Shown piece after piece: positions 22,107-33,176 of a stretch of DNA of 64,000 nt (its first letter is position 1; every line of letters starts with the position of its first letter). Source of the stretch: Fagopyrum homotropicum (taxonomy: Eukaryota; Streptophyta; Magnoliopsida; Caryophyllales; Polygonaceae); the NCBI GenBank assembly GCA_033239125.1, contig BSWB01000008.1, positions 8,400,001-8,464,000 of the forward strand, in the 5' to 3' direction. Under the pieces are notes generated by a model. It was not told the DNA's origin and did no database searches. It worked only from the letters and a program-made list of their open reading frames with translations. A program made the translations under genes and the position numbers.

Positions 22107-24590
22107 TGTAACAGTCAAAAATCAAGTATGGCCTAATCGGGAATTTTAGGAAGTTAAACGGGTTTAACGGAATTAAAACCGTCTTAACAAGAGATCGATA
22201 CCTAGATGATATAAACCCGGTGTTATTTGGAGCATTTGAGAGCTTCAATTAATAAAAATGCAGTTGAGAGAAATGATCAGGATATCGGACATGTCCTAGA
22301 TATGAAAAAAAATGGAAAGGCAAAACGGGCAAAAGAGTCGCTATTTCGTTTCTTAGCTGCTAAGAAAGACGGCTTAGGAATACGCGTTTTTCGAGACAAT
22401 TGCGGAATAATTATCCATACAATATTTCAGATTTATTATTCCAATTTCGAGAAGTTTGGAGAAAGGGGCTTAAACCGCTTTCGGATCGATGAAAGGATAA
22501 TTATCGACTCCGCTAAAGGATAATTATCGTCTTCGCTATAAATAGCGGAAATAACGTTTATTAATTCATTTCCTTTCACGTTTTCTCGTAAAAGCTCTGA
22601 TTTCTCTCAATCTTCAAACTCAGATCTACTCTCCGTTTCTAATCCGATTTCAAATCCGTTTGAGTTTTTGGATTCCTCTCTTCATTCTCTTCATTTTGGT
22701 ACCGAGTTTCTACATTTCCGCGCAAGGGAAGGCCTGGTCGAGCATATATGATACTAGGGAGGTTCCGTCGCTCAGATTCCGGTGAATTTGATGGTGTCCG
22801 AGCGTAGCCTGCGTCGTTGTGATTCCGAATCTTCTTTCGGATCGTCAATCGGGTTAGTAACGAATAAGTTATGAATTTATTCGTTTTCCGTATTGCGATT
22901 TGGCCTAAATTGACCTTAGGTTTGTCAAAATGGATAATTGGAAATTCCATTATGCTCGTTACTTTATTCTGGTGATTATGGGTTGTTTGTTTGATGAGAT
23001 TTGATGACAGGTGGGTTCAGAAATTGCCTGCGGGCAAAACGTTATTCTGGCGAAATTTAATTAATTAATCGAAGGTTAATTAATTAAATTGGAATTATAG
23101 AGGAGGATATAAGTTAATTAAATTCAAAGGAATAAATTTAGCTGGTGTTTGAAGCGAGAAGTTTAATACGAGGAATATGATATTCTCAACGGGTGTTGTT
23201 GAAGGGTTCGGTTTAACTATACCTTAGTTGCTTTGTGAGCGTATACAAGCACGATAAAGGAGGATAGTTCGATTGGGAAACGGACTCAATAGTTGGTTTG
23301 CGAGGTTTTATTGTTCTTACCTGCGAGGTAAGTGTATATGAATTACACTTGCTTAATATATGTTATGTATTTAATATGCCATGATTGTATGCATGTTTGT
23401 GTAAATTGTGTGTATATATCTGTTTGTTATGGTTGTATGCATGCTTATATGTATATGAGTGAGACGATGATGATGACTTGATATTCCTTATGAAAGCATG
23501 CATGAGGTACATGAGATGATAGTGGAAAGAATGTGATGAAAGAATATGATGAAAGCATGAAATTGAGTTATGATATGAAAGTGATAATATAGGATGGTAA
23601 TTGATTAATTAGCCCAACTGGGTCCCGCACGGGTTTCCGGGGGACGAGGTTGCTACCTGATCTACAGGGGGTCTCAGAGGTCGCTACCTGATCTACAGGG
23701 GGCCTCAAGAAAAGAAAAACAGCCAGAGGTCGCTACCTGATCTACAGGGGGCCTCAAGATAAGAAAAATAGTCCAAGATCGCAACCTGATCTATAGGGGG
23801 TCTTAGGACAAGATGGCCGAGGTCGCTACCTGATCTACAGGGGGCCTATGACGCTATCGGGTTGGCCAACCGAAAAAAAAAGAAAGAAAGAAAAGAAATA
23901 CGAAAGCACATGAGAAAATATATCGTACGATCAGTTGGGGCTAGTTAGTTAATTATCACCTATGCATCGATGCAATCGAGTCTAGCATGTTATATGTTAT
24001 GTTATGATTATTTATATGTGATGAGATGATATGAGATGTTTATATGAGATGATATGGTTATATGTGATGTGTGATAACATGCTTGAATGTTTATGTGAAA
24101 TGTGATGTGAATGGTTGTGGAATTATATGTGAATGTGGATATGTATGCATTGATCGACTTTGGAATGTGAGGAAGGGTATAGAGTGTTCTTTGGGGGACG
24201 GGATATTAGATACTTATATATATTGGGAGAGTGTGATTTGTATACCCTTACTGAGCGTGTGGCTCATTGTTGTTATATCCACATATTTTTCAGCTACTCA
24301 GACTCGGCCTGATCAAGGCAAGGACATTGGACCCAACACCTGGATTTGAGATCATATCAGGTGGGCTGTTATGGGATGCTACCGCCTAGGATGTTTTACA
24401 TGGTTTTAAAACAGTTTTGTTTTGGTTAAACGGAGTTTTATGACGTATGTTACTATGTATATATGTTGTGAAAATGGTTGTAAGATAAAGTTTTAAAATT
24501 TACGTTTTCTGCTTTTCCGCTTTTCCTCTTATTGCTTTAAACAGGGTTAATTAATTGGTAATCAACTAGAAATGAAATAGGTGGGTCACA
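22107..24590. mobile_element. Solo LTR (2,484 bp) with 5-bp target duplication CATTT
   Basis: It begins TGTAACAGTCAAAAATC and ends GTGGGTCACA. CATTT precedes it (22102-22106) and follows it (24591-24595). No primer binding site or coding domain adjoins it, so it is a solo LTR nested in the Athila-like LTR. Small frames inside (22227-22523, 22639-22950, 24071-24349) show no known domain. The middle has a patch rich in ATGATGAGATG-like repeats (23460-24120) and a 5-copy short repeat (23640-23845). Confidence 0.82.
23640..23845 (+). repeat. Five copies of a GCTACCTGATCTACAGGGGG word
   Basis: The ~20-bp word occurs at about 23652, 23683, 23732, 23781 (CAACCTGATCTATAGGGGG) and 23824. Spacing is 31, 49, 49 and 43 bp. 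The two 49-bp units share an A-rich filler, AAGA.AAGAAAAA.AG. Constant word and partly degenerate spacers superficially recall a CRISPR, but this is an LTR-internal tandem repeat. Confidence 0.75.
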
Positions 24591-24954
24591 CATTTACCAT
24601 GCTACACTAGTATTTGTGAATTATGCTCTCCTCAATTATTGAACACAGTATGGTTGAGCTTACTTCTAGTTATAGTTTGAAGGAATAACCCCAATTCCTA
24701 GTGTTTTCTCATATTGATACTTGATTCTTGTTACTTGCCACTTGTAACTTGTTACTCCAATAACCCAAAGCATTTGATCACTTGATCACCCCATTTTTCC
24801 TTTCATTTTACACACTCATGCTTTACTAGTTACACTTGACACAATAGTTGAGATATACATATATAGTCTCTTGGAATTTCAACCTTGATGCAATATCATA
24901 TACTTACATTGGCAAGGCCGTTCACTTCTTGTGCTATGTGATTTTGAGTAAGTG

Positions 24955-26393
24955 TTTCACGACTCACATCAAGAGGCTTCAAGAACGAAGGAGAGTTCAA
25001 TCCCAAAGTGAGATTTTGAGGGAGTGATTCTCTAGTTGAGGAGATATAAGGTGAGAGGCCAAACGATCTTTCATCCATCTTTTAACAAGAAAAAAGTCCA
25101 AAACAAATTAGAAAGAAGGAAGGACGCCACTAGATCCTCGTGTTTGAAGCAAATTTGATCACATCAAGTGGTATCAAATATGAGTGACACAAATTCCTCA
25201 AATCCTCGAAGATGGACGATAAAGGGTTTGTGTCCAACATGAAAATGTTGGATGAGCGCTTATCTCCAAGAAAGTCTCCTCCAAAACCACGAACGATGAC
25301 GCTAAATGAGCGGTTGGATTGAGTTGAAGGTCATTTGGAGGTCATATAAAGATTTATGGAACGGTTACCTTTAAGAAAATATTATCCAACCCAAAAAGGT
25401 GGTCATACATGTCGAAGTAAAAAGTCACCACCCATAGTTGAAATTGGTGACAAACCCAAGGATGATGTTATGGATTCGAGGTTGAATCCTTTTCAAGGGG
25501 AAGGGGGTGATTTGATCCTCCGGGACATGCTCAAAACTAAGCTGACAAAGCTCTAAATCAAACCAACAACGTTGGTGCCAAGCATTCGAAAGTTACGTCA
25601 ACTTCCTCTCTCTAGATAAGATGTCAACGTTACACACTCTCAATATAACATTTATAATTAAGGCAATGTTTGGAGTTAGAAGACCCACGAGTAACATTTT
25701 TAAAGGTATTTTCAATAGCTACAACTTTTTAGTTTACTCAAAGTCGACATTCGTAAAGGAAGAGGGTGAAAACATTACAACAATGCATCAACTAAGATAT
25801 TTGTATGACCTTTTGACCATGATCATATAGTAATGCCAAATGGCTATCCAAGACATATGAATGTCCACCTTTCATATATCCTCCTTGATGAGTCATTCAG
25901 TCTTCAATGAGGGAACATCAAGAAGAAAGGAGAGAGGCTTAATTTTCAACCCTTCTAGGTTGAGTTTTGTCCTAATAAAAGGCCCTTTATCCACCTATTT
26001 TATGAAGTGGAATGAAGTTTAGCTTTTGTGTGTTACAAAGTTTTTGTTTACTCCAAAACAAACCCAAAAACCAAGGTGTGAGGCTTAGTTTTCAACCCTT
26101 CTAGGTGAGAGACTTAGAAGAGTTCTTGAGGTGAGAGGCTTCAAGAACGAATGGTAGTTCAATACTAAAGTGAGATTATGAGAGAGAAATTCTCGAGTTG
26201 AGGAGATCTAAGGTGAGAGACCAAACAATATTGCTCTTCATATCCCAACATCACCTTCATTTTCATCCCTTTTTTCACATCTCAAAATCATTATATAAAT
26301 CCATCTTTAAACAAGAAAATGTCCTACAAAAATTAGAAAGGAGGAAGAACGCCGGTGGGTTCTCGTGTTCGAAGCGAGTTCAATCACATCATA
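24955..26393 (+). mobile_element. Short degenerate LTR-type element, two direct repeats around a gag-like remnant
   Basis: The block 24955-25166 (AGAGGCTTCAAGAACGAA, GAGTTGAGGAGAT.TAAGGTG, then ACGCC.., ending TCACATCA) is repeated at 26135-26393 in the same orientation. After the first copy comes AGTGGTATCA, resembling the initiator-tRNA-Met primer binding site TGGTATCAGAGC. ATGAGTGACACAAATTCC follows and opens a broken gag-like frame (MLDERLS, PFQGEGGDLIL). This suggests a ~1.4-kb LTR element with ~210-260-bp LTRs. Exact ends and TSDs were not found. Confidence 0.45.
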
Positions 26394-27128
26394 AATGTCT
26401 AGGAAAACTCGGAGACTTGTCGGCAAACCTTTCCTTTGTATTACTCAAATAGAGTTTTACAAATGAGAGATTTACAAGAGAGATTATTTATATGAGGGGT
26501 AATCTCCCCTATTTATATTTTTGGCCATCTCCTCTCTGGGAAGGTTCTGGAACCTATTCTCCTAGGTCATTCCGGATTCTTCCTAGCTTCAGCTTATCCT
26601 AACGACTATAGAATTTTTCCTTAGACTCTAGATAAGTCCTCAAGGTTCCTTCGAGTTCTAGAAGTCTCCGTCGTATTTCGGGGAGATCCGCCTCCATCCG
26701 GATTGTCAATCCAACTTCTACATGAATCTAAAGACTTCCACTAGTCTCTAGACTCTTCTCGGTTCTACCGGGTCTCTTCTCGATCCTCCCGGATCCTCCT
26801 GGATGCTTCCGACATCTTCCGGATGCTTCCAGCATCTTCATATTCCGTCACCTTCTGGAACATTTCATCATCTTCCGGAATATTCCACCGAGTTCCGGAT
26901 TCTTCTTTAGCATTTTGGATCCTTCTTGACCGTCCCAGATATTTCCAAAATACTCCTTGTCTTCCCGGTGTGCCATCTTGACAAGGTCTTTCTCTAGCCT
27001 TCCGATTGACCTTCTTCCCATGACATTGTCGCTTAGCCTTGTCAAATGGTGCCTTGATGACGTCTTCTGACAAGTCTTCTTGTCTTCCTGGCCTTGACAT
27101 CGTCACGGAAAAACGGTTTGTGACACTT
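26394..27128 (-). mobile_element. Possible LTR in minus orientation
   Basis: Read on the minus strand from 27125 it opens TGTCACAAACCGTTTTTCCG and runs through C-poor, purine-rich text with repeated GATGCTGGAAGCATC-like words to an AT-rich tail near 26470. The 132-codon frame at 27163-26765 covers this part but is mostly repeated Arg/Glu-rich text without a domain. TG...CA ends and target duplications are not established. Confidence 0.3.
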
Positions 27129-28265
27129 ACACATACTATTTTATGGAACTTACTTGAGGACAAGTAGGGTTCAAGTATGAGGTGTTTTTATATAGTCCAT
27201 TTATGCATCATATAAATGTAGTTCCTGGAGTCATTCTTGCAACATTTGGAGTAAAAATCATTCATATATTGCATGTATGGTGTCCACTTGTACTCTTGTT
27301 CATGTTTCGGGCGTTTAAGCCAAAGTCAAGGCATTTTGGTCCAATCTACAATGACGACGAAGCATAAGAAGGTCCTCCATGTGGTATAGGAGGTCATTAA
27401 TGTAGTCATGCCTATTAAGAAATGAAGAGCCGAGCAAACGATCAAAGGAAGGAATCATCATCATTAAGTATCAAAAAGAAAGAAGCCTCTACAATGATTC
27501 CTCGGCCGTGCCATGAACTGCGACCATTAAAATCACGGATATGATTTGATTCCAAATAAACCACGACAAAAATCGTTGAAAACCTATAAAAACCATAACA
27601 CACTTGTAAAAGGTTGTGGACGATTTATAATCAACTAAAAAAGTATATGTCCTTGTTTTTGCCATCGATTTTGACTTGGATCAAGCTTTTGTGTTAGACT
27701 ATAAATTGAAATTTCATGTTTGAAATTGGATTCAATCCCTATATATTCAAAACCCTACTTTTGAATCGGTGTTGTGTTTCTATATTCTTTTCATCCCTTA
27801 GACATTTTTTTTTCTAGATTTCTAGACAACTTGTGTTTGTTGAGTATTGTTGAAGGTACAATTAAGTTTATGAATATGATTATGTTTTCATAAATTACTT
27901 GTTCGATTATGTTTCCTGTTTCATTCTAAATTCATTGTTTTGAATCCATTTTTATGTGTAGTAAATTAATGGATTTTAAGAATTAGTTGAACTCTTTGAT
28001 GGTGTAATATATGTATGATCTTGTTTATGAATTTTTAATTTAATTCAGCTTGTTGTATGAACAATCTTTGTGCCCTTAATTGACATTGAACTTGCCCATA
28101 GGAAGATTTCAATACTTTTGTATACGTTGAAAAACCGTCTTTACTTTGAGAATAAAAATAGATTAGTTTGACGTAATAGTGTGTTAGTTTTATTCGACCA
28201 ATTAGAATTGAACTTGATCGAGAGTGTAATGAGAACCTTTTTATCGAGAATCCTTATCTTTTTAG
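27129..28265 (+). mobile_element. Second Athila-like 3' end and LTR start
   Basis: GAGGACAAGTAGGGTTCAAG, then TATGAGG, at about 27157-27182 is the polypurine-type phrase that precedes Athila-like LTRs, and it is followed by TGTTTTTATATAGTCC. The next ~1.1 kb have LTR-like composition and no coding frame. The right boundary is unclear and the following dyad repeat may be part of the same LTR. Confidence 0.35.
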
Positions 28266-28520
28266 CTATTTTAATATCGGGGTTGTTATTCGATCAGATA
28301 AAGGAGACAACACGCGCGAATTCTGCATTTGGGACGCCTTCATAGTGCGCCTCTGGGGCACAACCAGAGTATGCATCTAGGGCGCATCCAGAATGCGCCT
28401 CTGGGGCGGATTCAGGATGTGCTCCAGAAGCACACTGTGGCTGTGCCCAATTGACAGATTTTCTTTGCGCCCGATAAAAGGGCCGAGCGTCGAGTTTAAC
28501 CTAGCCCGTTGCGACTCTAT
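28266..28520. repeat. GC-rich dyad repeat, copy 1
   Basis: It begins TCGGGGTTGTTATTCGATCA and AGGAGACAACACGCGCG, then carries alternating words CTCTGGGGC, GGGCGCATCCAGA and complementary GTGCTCCAGAAGC. The same block, with the same lead-in, recurs at 30976. Local GC content is far above the flanks. Confidence 0.65.
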
Positions 28521-28821
28521 ATATTTTACGTGAAATCCAAATCAAAGTTCACGTCTCAATAAAAAATGGACATTAATATCTTAACATCATCTCAAATTGA
28601 GACCGTTAAAAGTTGGACATTAATTCAACAAGAGTTTAGCAAAATAATTGAGACCGTTAAAAGTTTAGCAAAATAATTCAGCAAGAAAACTGAAGAAGAA
28701 AAAAAGCTAAAGTAATTACAAACTCTTTTATCACCTTCAAACTATACAAGTATAATCCTTGATGCTCAAAATCACAAAACCGGCAGCAATGGAACATGCT
28801 ATATATGTTATAATCTATTGT

Positions 28822-29225
28822 CATCTGGTACGTACTCCTCCATCAACTCTTTGCTTCACAAACTAAATAGGCTACATAGTTCTGAAGAACTAAAGATTCA
28901 AGCCATCACCAACATGAAATTCATAGAGTTGATTCTCAATTTTATCCAACTACAACCTGGCATCTTAGCTATCCCTTTTGCTTCAGTAACATTCTCAATC
29001 TTACAACATCATCTCAACCTTCATTTTGACAAACACCTTTGATCAAACAATGTAAGTTTTGAGAGTCTGAATGTGCAATCTCCAACAACAACTATTACCT
29101 GCTCACCAATATCTACATTATGAACATTATGGCATGCACCAAGCAACATCCCGAGAACTAATTCATCTGAATTCCCGGGCATTCAGTTAATGAAGTCCCC
29201 AAGCTTCACTCACAACTTCATCTGC
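28822..29225 (-). pseudogene. PPR protein fragment: E/E+ domain of a PLS-class pentatricopeptide repeat gene
   Basis: Read right to left, with frame changes, the minus strand gives EAWG, then FIN and MPGNSDELVLGMLLGACHN, VHNVDIGEQ, then RMLLKQKGIAKMPGCSWIKL, EFHVGDGLNL, and KELMEEYVPDD. These are, in the correct order, the hallmarks of the C-terminal E and E+ motifs of plant organelle RNA-editing PPR proteins: LLGACR.HGNVELGE, KxPGCSWIE, HEFxVGD and ELMxxxGYVPD. Stops and several frameshifts interrupt it, and upstream PPR repeats were not found, so it is a dead fragment. Intact relatives act in mitochondria or plastids. The plus-strand frame at 28818-29042 is its shadow. Confidence 0.72.
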
Positions 29226-29465
29226 TATTATTTCTTGGATGAACTATGAATTAACATAACACAACAAAAAAAAAACAATGAATCAACTTGACATTTTATC
29301 AAACAATTGGTGTACATACCAAGTTACAACAATCTCTACAGTAAAAAAAATCAAGCGAGGAGTATAATCACATAAGATAGACGATTAAGAAGAAGAGACT
29401 CACGGGGTGAAGGATAACTGGGTTCCAAATTCAAAAGTACATCTTCAAAGAAGAAAAGAGGGGAG

Positions 29466-30933
29466 ATGAATGTATGGCAAAACAAATTAGTCAAATTACT
29501 CAAACAAGCTTCATTAGAGATGTCACGGGTGAGGATTCCTCGGAAGGTGCGTATACCGATGTTTGACTTGCTTCGAGACTATGTCACCAATGAGTGTTTC
29601 ACGCTCTTGTGGGATAACTTCACCAAATCTAGGAGGACAAGAGATGATATTGTATGTCGGGATAGTTATTGGAGGGAAGCTCATGGAGTGCCATGTGTGC
29701 ATGACTTTACCATAGCGATCCGGGCAAGGAGAGCTATAACATTAAACCAGATCCACCTATTTTGGAAGCAAGTTCATTGGATTCCAATTATATTTCCCAA
29801 TGGTGACATAGATGGTGGTGGTGGTGGTGGTGGTGATCCCATCAATCGAGCCTAGTGTCGTTGAACAGATCCAAAGAAAGAATGGACTCTAACACGCTCA
29901 CCCCCGATGAGATGGAGAAGATGACATTTTGCCTCGAGGACATCGAGAATTCGGAAAGTACCACGATGAAAAAGCCAACACAAAAGGTCTGGGCCAAGGG
30001 AAGACCACCAACCGTGAGATCAACAAGAAGAGAGTAAAGTTCGTTTGAGCATTCGACAAGGCGTGGTCTTGGACGTCCCCGCTCCGAGAGAGTGGTGGAT
30101 CCGGATGACGGAGAGGCTACACCTAGACGTAGCCCTGGCCGTCCCCGAGGTTCAAAGGGGAAAAAAAGTAAAGAATGCAGAGGCTACACCTGGAGAGTTA
30201 ATTTTCTTTACTCTTGTTTTTATGCATTACATATTTATCCTATTAGCTCATTGTTCATTCTATTGTTTACCGTGAACTTCATCTTTTATCTCGATTTTCT
30301 TGAATTTTTTTCTCCACTCCATCTAGTCAGCTTCGTCGTAAAGGAAAGGAACCAATTGATGTAGATGCTACACCTGAGGTTACACATGATGATGAAAAAT
30401 ATCTTTGGAAAGAAGGGGAATTCCGAAAATTCATGGAACCATATGTGAATGGAGCCATGAATGTGTTAGGTGACGGTAATTGCAGATATAAATCTATTGC
30501 TTTGGTTTTGGGCTTTCCAAATGAAGATTTCTTAGTAATGAGGAAAAAGATACTTATGGAGTTAAACTTGAGAAGAATAATATATTCAAAGGTGAGTATT
30601 TAATTTTATAAAATTTAATAAAATTATGATAACATATATATATATATATAACATGATTATACATGTGAATCTATGCAGTGCACCGTATTCACCACATTTA
30701 TAAATGTGCTTAAGAATGTTAACTGGACTAAAAATGCTCCATGCCCACGTAGATATTGGATGGAGTTGCCTATGATTGGGTGTGCTGTAGACACATACTA
30801 TAAGATAGCCCTAGTTATCCTTGATAATAGCGCGTCAACATTCCTTCCTATGATAGCCAGCACACCTAATCAAGGCCCGCTTACGGTGATCCGTATGATA
30901 ACGTGTGTCTTAGACAACACACACTTTGTAGAG
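29466..30933 (+). pseudogene. FAR1/MULE-type SWIM zinc-finger plus OTU cysteine-protease gene, probably decayed
   Basis: The first frame (29466-29855) ends in a SWIM-like finger: GVPCVHDFTIAIRARRAI, then IHLFWKQVHW, matching GxPCAHEI...IPLxxIHxFWK of FAR1 and Mutator transposases. Downstream frames carry KGRPPTxRSTRRE and GRPRGSKGKK linkers. A spliced OTU-like domain follows: exon 30327-30591 (donor AAG/GTGAG) with GDGNCRYKSIALVLGF, holding the candidate catalytic Cys, and exon 30679-30933 with WMELPMIGCAVDTYYKIAL and NTHFVEV, holding the candidate catalytic His. The finger-linker-OTU order is known in plant FAR1-like and MULE-borne genes. The N-terminal transposase core (DDE) is absent here, the first frame stops before the linker, and no terminal repeats were found. 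The OTU exons themselves have no stops. Confidence 0.62.
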
Positions 30934-30975
30934 GTTAGTCGAAGTTTTACATTATCTCATTTTAATATAACTTAT

Positions 30976-31155
30976 AACGGGGTTGTTATTCGATTAGACA
31001 CGAGAGACAACACGGGCGTATTCAGGATGTGCTTCTGGGGCGCATCCAGAGTACGCCTCTGGGGCGCATCCAAAGTGTGCCCCAGAAGCGCACTCTGGAT
31101 GTGCCCCAAAGGCATACTCTAGATGCGCCTCGTACTCGAAATTCGATTCCCTTGA
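30976..31155. repeat. GC-rich dyad repeat, copy 2
   Basis: It begins TAACGGGGTTGTTATTCGAT, TAGACACGAGAGACAACACG and then has TTCTGGGGCGCATCCAGAGT, CTCTGGGGCGCATCCAAAG and the opposite-strand words GTGCCCCAGAAGCGCA and CTCTGGATGTGCCCCAAAG. The lead-in and words match copy 1 at 28266. It lies ~40 bp after the last OTU exon. Confidence 0.65.
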
Positions 31156-32480
31156 TTCACTTGTATTTTTTTGACTGACCGAATAAAATCGCTCTTTAAT
31201 ATTTACTTCACACAATGTACAAAAGGTAAAGTTAGAGTATGACTCTAACAGTAAAGGAATAATTAGGGTATAGTGATATATTTTATAGTTTTGTGATTAT
31301 GAATTAAATTTTCTAAGTCTAATCAAATAAACACTTAACGTCATAATACAATCCTTAATTTGGCATTAAGTTGTTTGTTGACTTGGAGGACCTAAGCTTA
31401 ATTTGCATCAAGTTGATGTGCCGCAACTTCCACAAAAATAATGAACACTGGTCCGTAGAAGGGACCTATTTTCCACTAACTAATCTCTACTTATTAATAA
31501 TGGCGCCAAATTAACGTCTCTTTCTCTCTCTAAGTTAATTTCCATTTCATTCTCTCTCCTCCCACCGCCATAGATCATCTCGATTGCTTACCAACTGCCA
31601 CCACTGTCGCCTGTTGAACCCTACACCGTGGACATTTTTTCTCGATTGTTATCAAATTTTAATATCTAGAACCTTTCGACACAATCAAGCGGAAAATATC
31701 GGGTTAGATTCTATCTTTTAGAATCGGAATCGCAATTTGTTCTGATTTACTTCCATAGAATGCGAAATCAGGATTGAAATCGGGATTGAATATTTGGGGG
31801 CGGATGGTCGCAGATGAAGGAAATTGCTGTGCGTCTCTTTCTTCTCTTCTGTGGTGCGTGTTCGGGACAAAATCCTGCCCATTTCAGAAGCCATGTTAAT
31901 CATTCGCAAAATTAGGGTTTTTTATTTTCAATTTTTTTTGTCCTGTTTTCGGAAAGCAATTTGTGTTGTTGAAATAATTGTAAAATATTTTTTCTTCAGG
32001 GGAGGGTTCATCGTTGTTCGTTCCCGAATCTGGAAATCACAAGTCTCATCAATTCTCACTCTGGTCAAATTTTTAATTATTTCTTTTTCACGCCAAAAGA
32101 TGTTAATCTGTTTTATATTAGTAATGTAATTAATGACCTAATTCTTGTTCTGCACATTCATCAGCTACATCCATGTTCCTCCCAAAATATCTGGGTTTTA
32201 TTTAATTTAATTTTCTTTATTAATGTACTTTTCACTTTACATCAAATTTTAGAAGAGTTTAAAATATATTTATATTCGAACAGGGCAGATTGGCCCATGA
32301 CCCTACTACCCTAATAGAAAGGTGAGAGCTTTTTGCAAGTTGATGAAATTTTAATCAATGGTCTCCTTCACTCGACACAGTTACAGACTTAAACAAGTGT
32401 AATTAAGAAATAGATAGAGTTAATGCGCGTGATTAATCCCCCGATACATCTATCTCTCTTCATAATTCATATCATAGGCA
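31156..32480. other. Intergenic DNA between the OTU remnant and the augmin gene
   Basis: CT-rich patches (31515-31570, TTTCTCTCTCTAAGTT and TTCTCTCTCCTCCCACCGCC) resemble a plant 5' UTR, but no matching coding frame follows. Frames at 31718-32129 have no recognised domain. This could be a distal promoter region or a decayed gene start. Confidence 0.3.
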
Positions 32481-33176
32481 GAGGCGATTTGATAGAGAGG
32501 AACAAGAAACTGAAGAGGGTACCCACAAGACCACAATTGGGTTCAAGCCAGCAATCAACCTCAACCGTATCACTCCCGTGAGACTGACAAAAGCTAAAGC
32601 TCTGTGTTTTGCTTTGCCCTTTACATTTCATCCTCTATCAAACTACAACGAAGCCCAACCCAGATTTTTCAAAGCATCTTCTTCTTATTCTGCTTCTCTA
32701 TCCTCGGATTTTCCTGCCTTTTATTATCCCAACTGACCTCCTGAATTTGGGGGTTACCTCTAATGATGACCGTTATTGCAAGCGGTGAACCCTAATTGGA
32801 CCACCTTGATGCCTCCATAGCCTGTAATTGTCCTCCGATGGCTTGATCTGCTCGGATTTAGGCTTTTCTTTACAAATTTTGGATGCCCGTTTGCACCCAG
32901 ATTGTCCAGATCTTGGCACCTCCTGTAAAGATGTACATTAATCCTTCCTTTCCCCAAATTCGCACTCTCCAATTCCTGATTGCTTTTCTTTTTCACGATT
33001 TTTTAATCTGTTTAAGCATCTTACTTTTTGCCTGGCCTTGTGAATTTATGGCAGATTCATATCGGAGAAAACGATCTTCTTTTTCAGCCATTGGTGGGTG
33101 GTGGGTAAGGGGAATCCCTGGCAGCGTATGTGATCAAAGAATTCAATCAAGGGTTCTTCTAATTTGAACAGTGTGG
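32481..33176 (+). promoter_or_regulatory. Promoter and 5' UTR region of the augmin subunit 8-like gene
   Basis: CT-rich, ATG-poor text from about 32570 to 32760 fits a 5' UTR. A 5' UTR intron is possible, because the stretch 32940-33050 is T-rich with several acceptor-like AGs. An in-frame TGA at 33165-33167 fixes ATG 33177 as the first usable start in this frame. No confident TATA box is assigned. Confidence 0.35.

Larger units (their letters stand above)
20448..24908 (+). mobile_element. Athila-like LTR, split by a nested solo LTR
   Basis: The start TGATAGCATGTTTTTATGC follows a polypurine tract and matches the TGATAGCATG start of the A/B LTRs. With the 2,484-bp nested solo LTR and one TSD copy removed, the LTR would be ~1.97 kb if it ends at CATATACTTACA (24908). 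That is comparable to the 1.74-1.81 kb LTRs elsewhere here. The right end is an estimate. A TATA-like CCTATAAATAGAAGCC at about 21343 is placed as expected for the LTR promoter. Confidence 0.5.

Noticed and set aside
22227..22950. Frames of 98 and 103 codons
   Set aside because: They are inside the solo LTR at 22107-24590 and have no recognisable motif.
23640..23845. CRISPR-like pattern of a conserved 20-bp word with spacers
   Set aside because: The spacers are partly repeated and unequal, the region lies in a plant solo LTR, and there is no cas gene. It is an LTR-internal tandem repeat.
26394..27128. Solo LTR with defined target duplication
   Set aside because: No matching 5-bp flanks could be found for any choice of TG/CA ends, so it is listed only as a possible LTR.
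26765..27163. 132-codon minus-strand frame
   Set aside because: Mostly repeated basic/acidic text from an LTR-like region, with no domain and no conserved start.
28818..29042. 74-codon plus-strand frame
   Set aside because: It is antisense to the PPR E-domain fragment, which explains the open frame.
33171..33176. Earlier start for the augmin protein at GTG 33171
   Set aside because: GTG is not a usual plant start. ATG 33177 follows an in-frame TGA and matches the family N-terminus.
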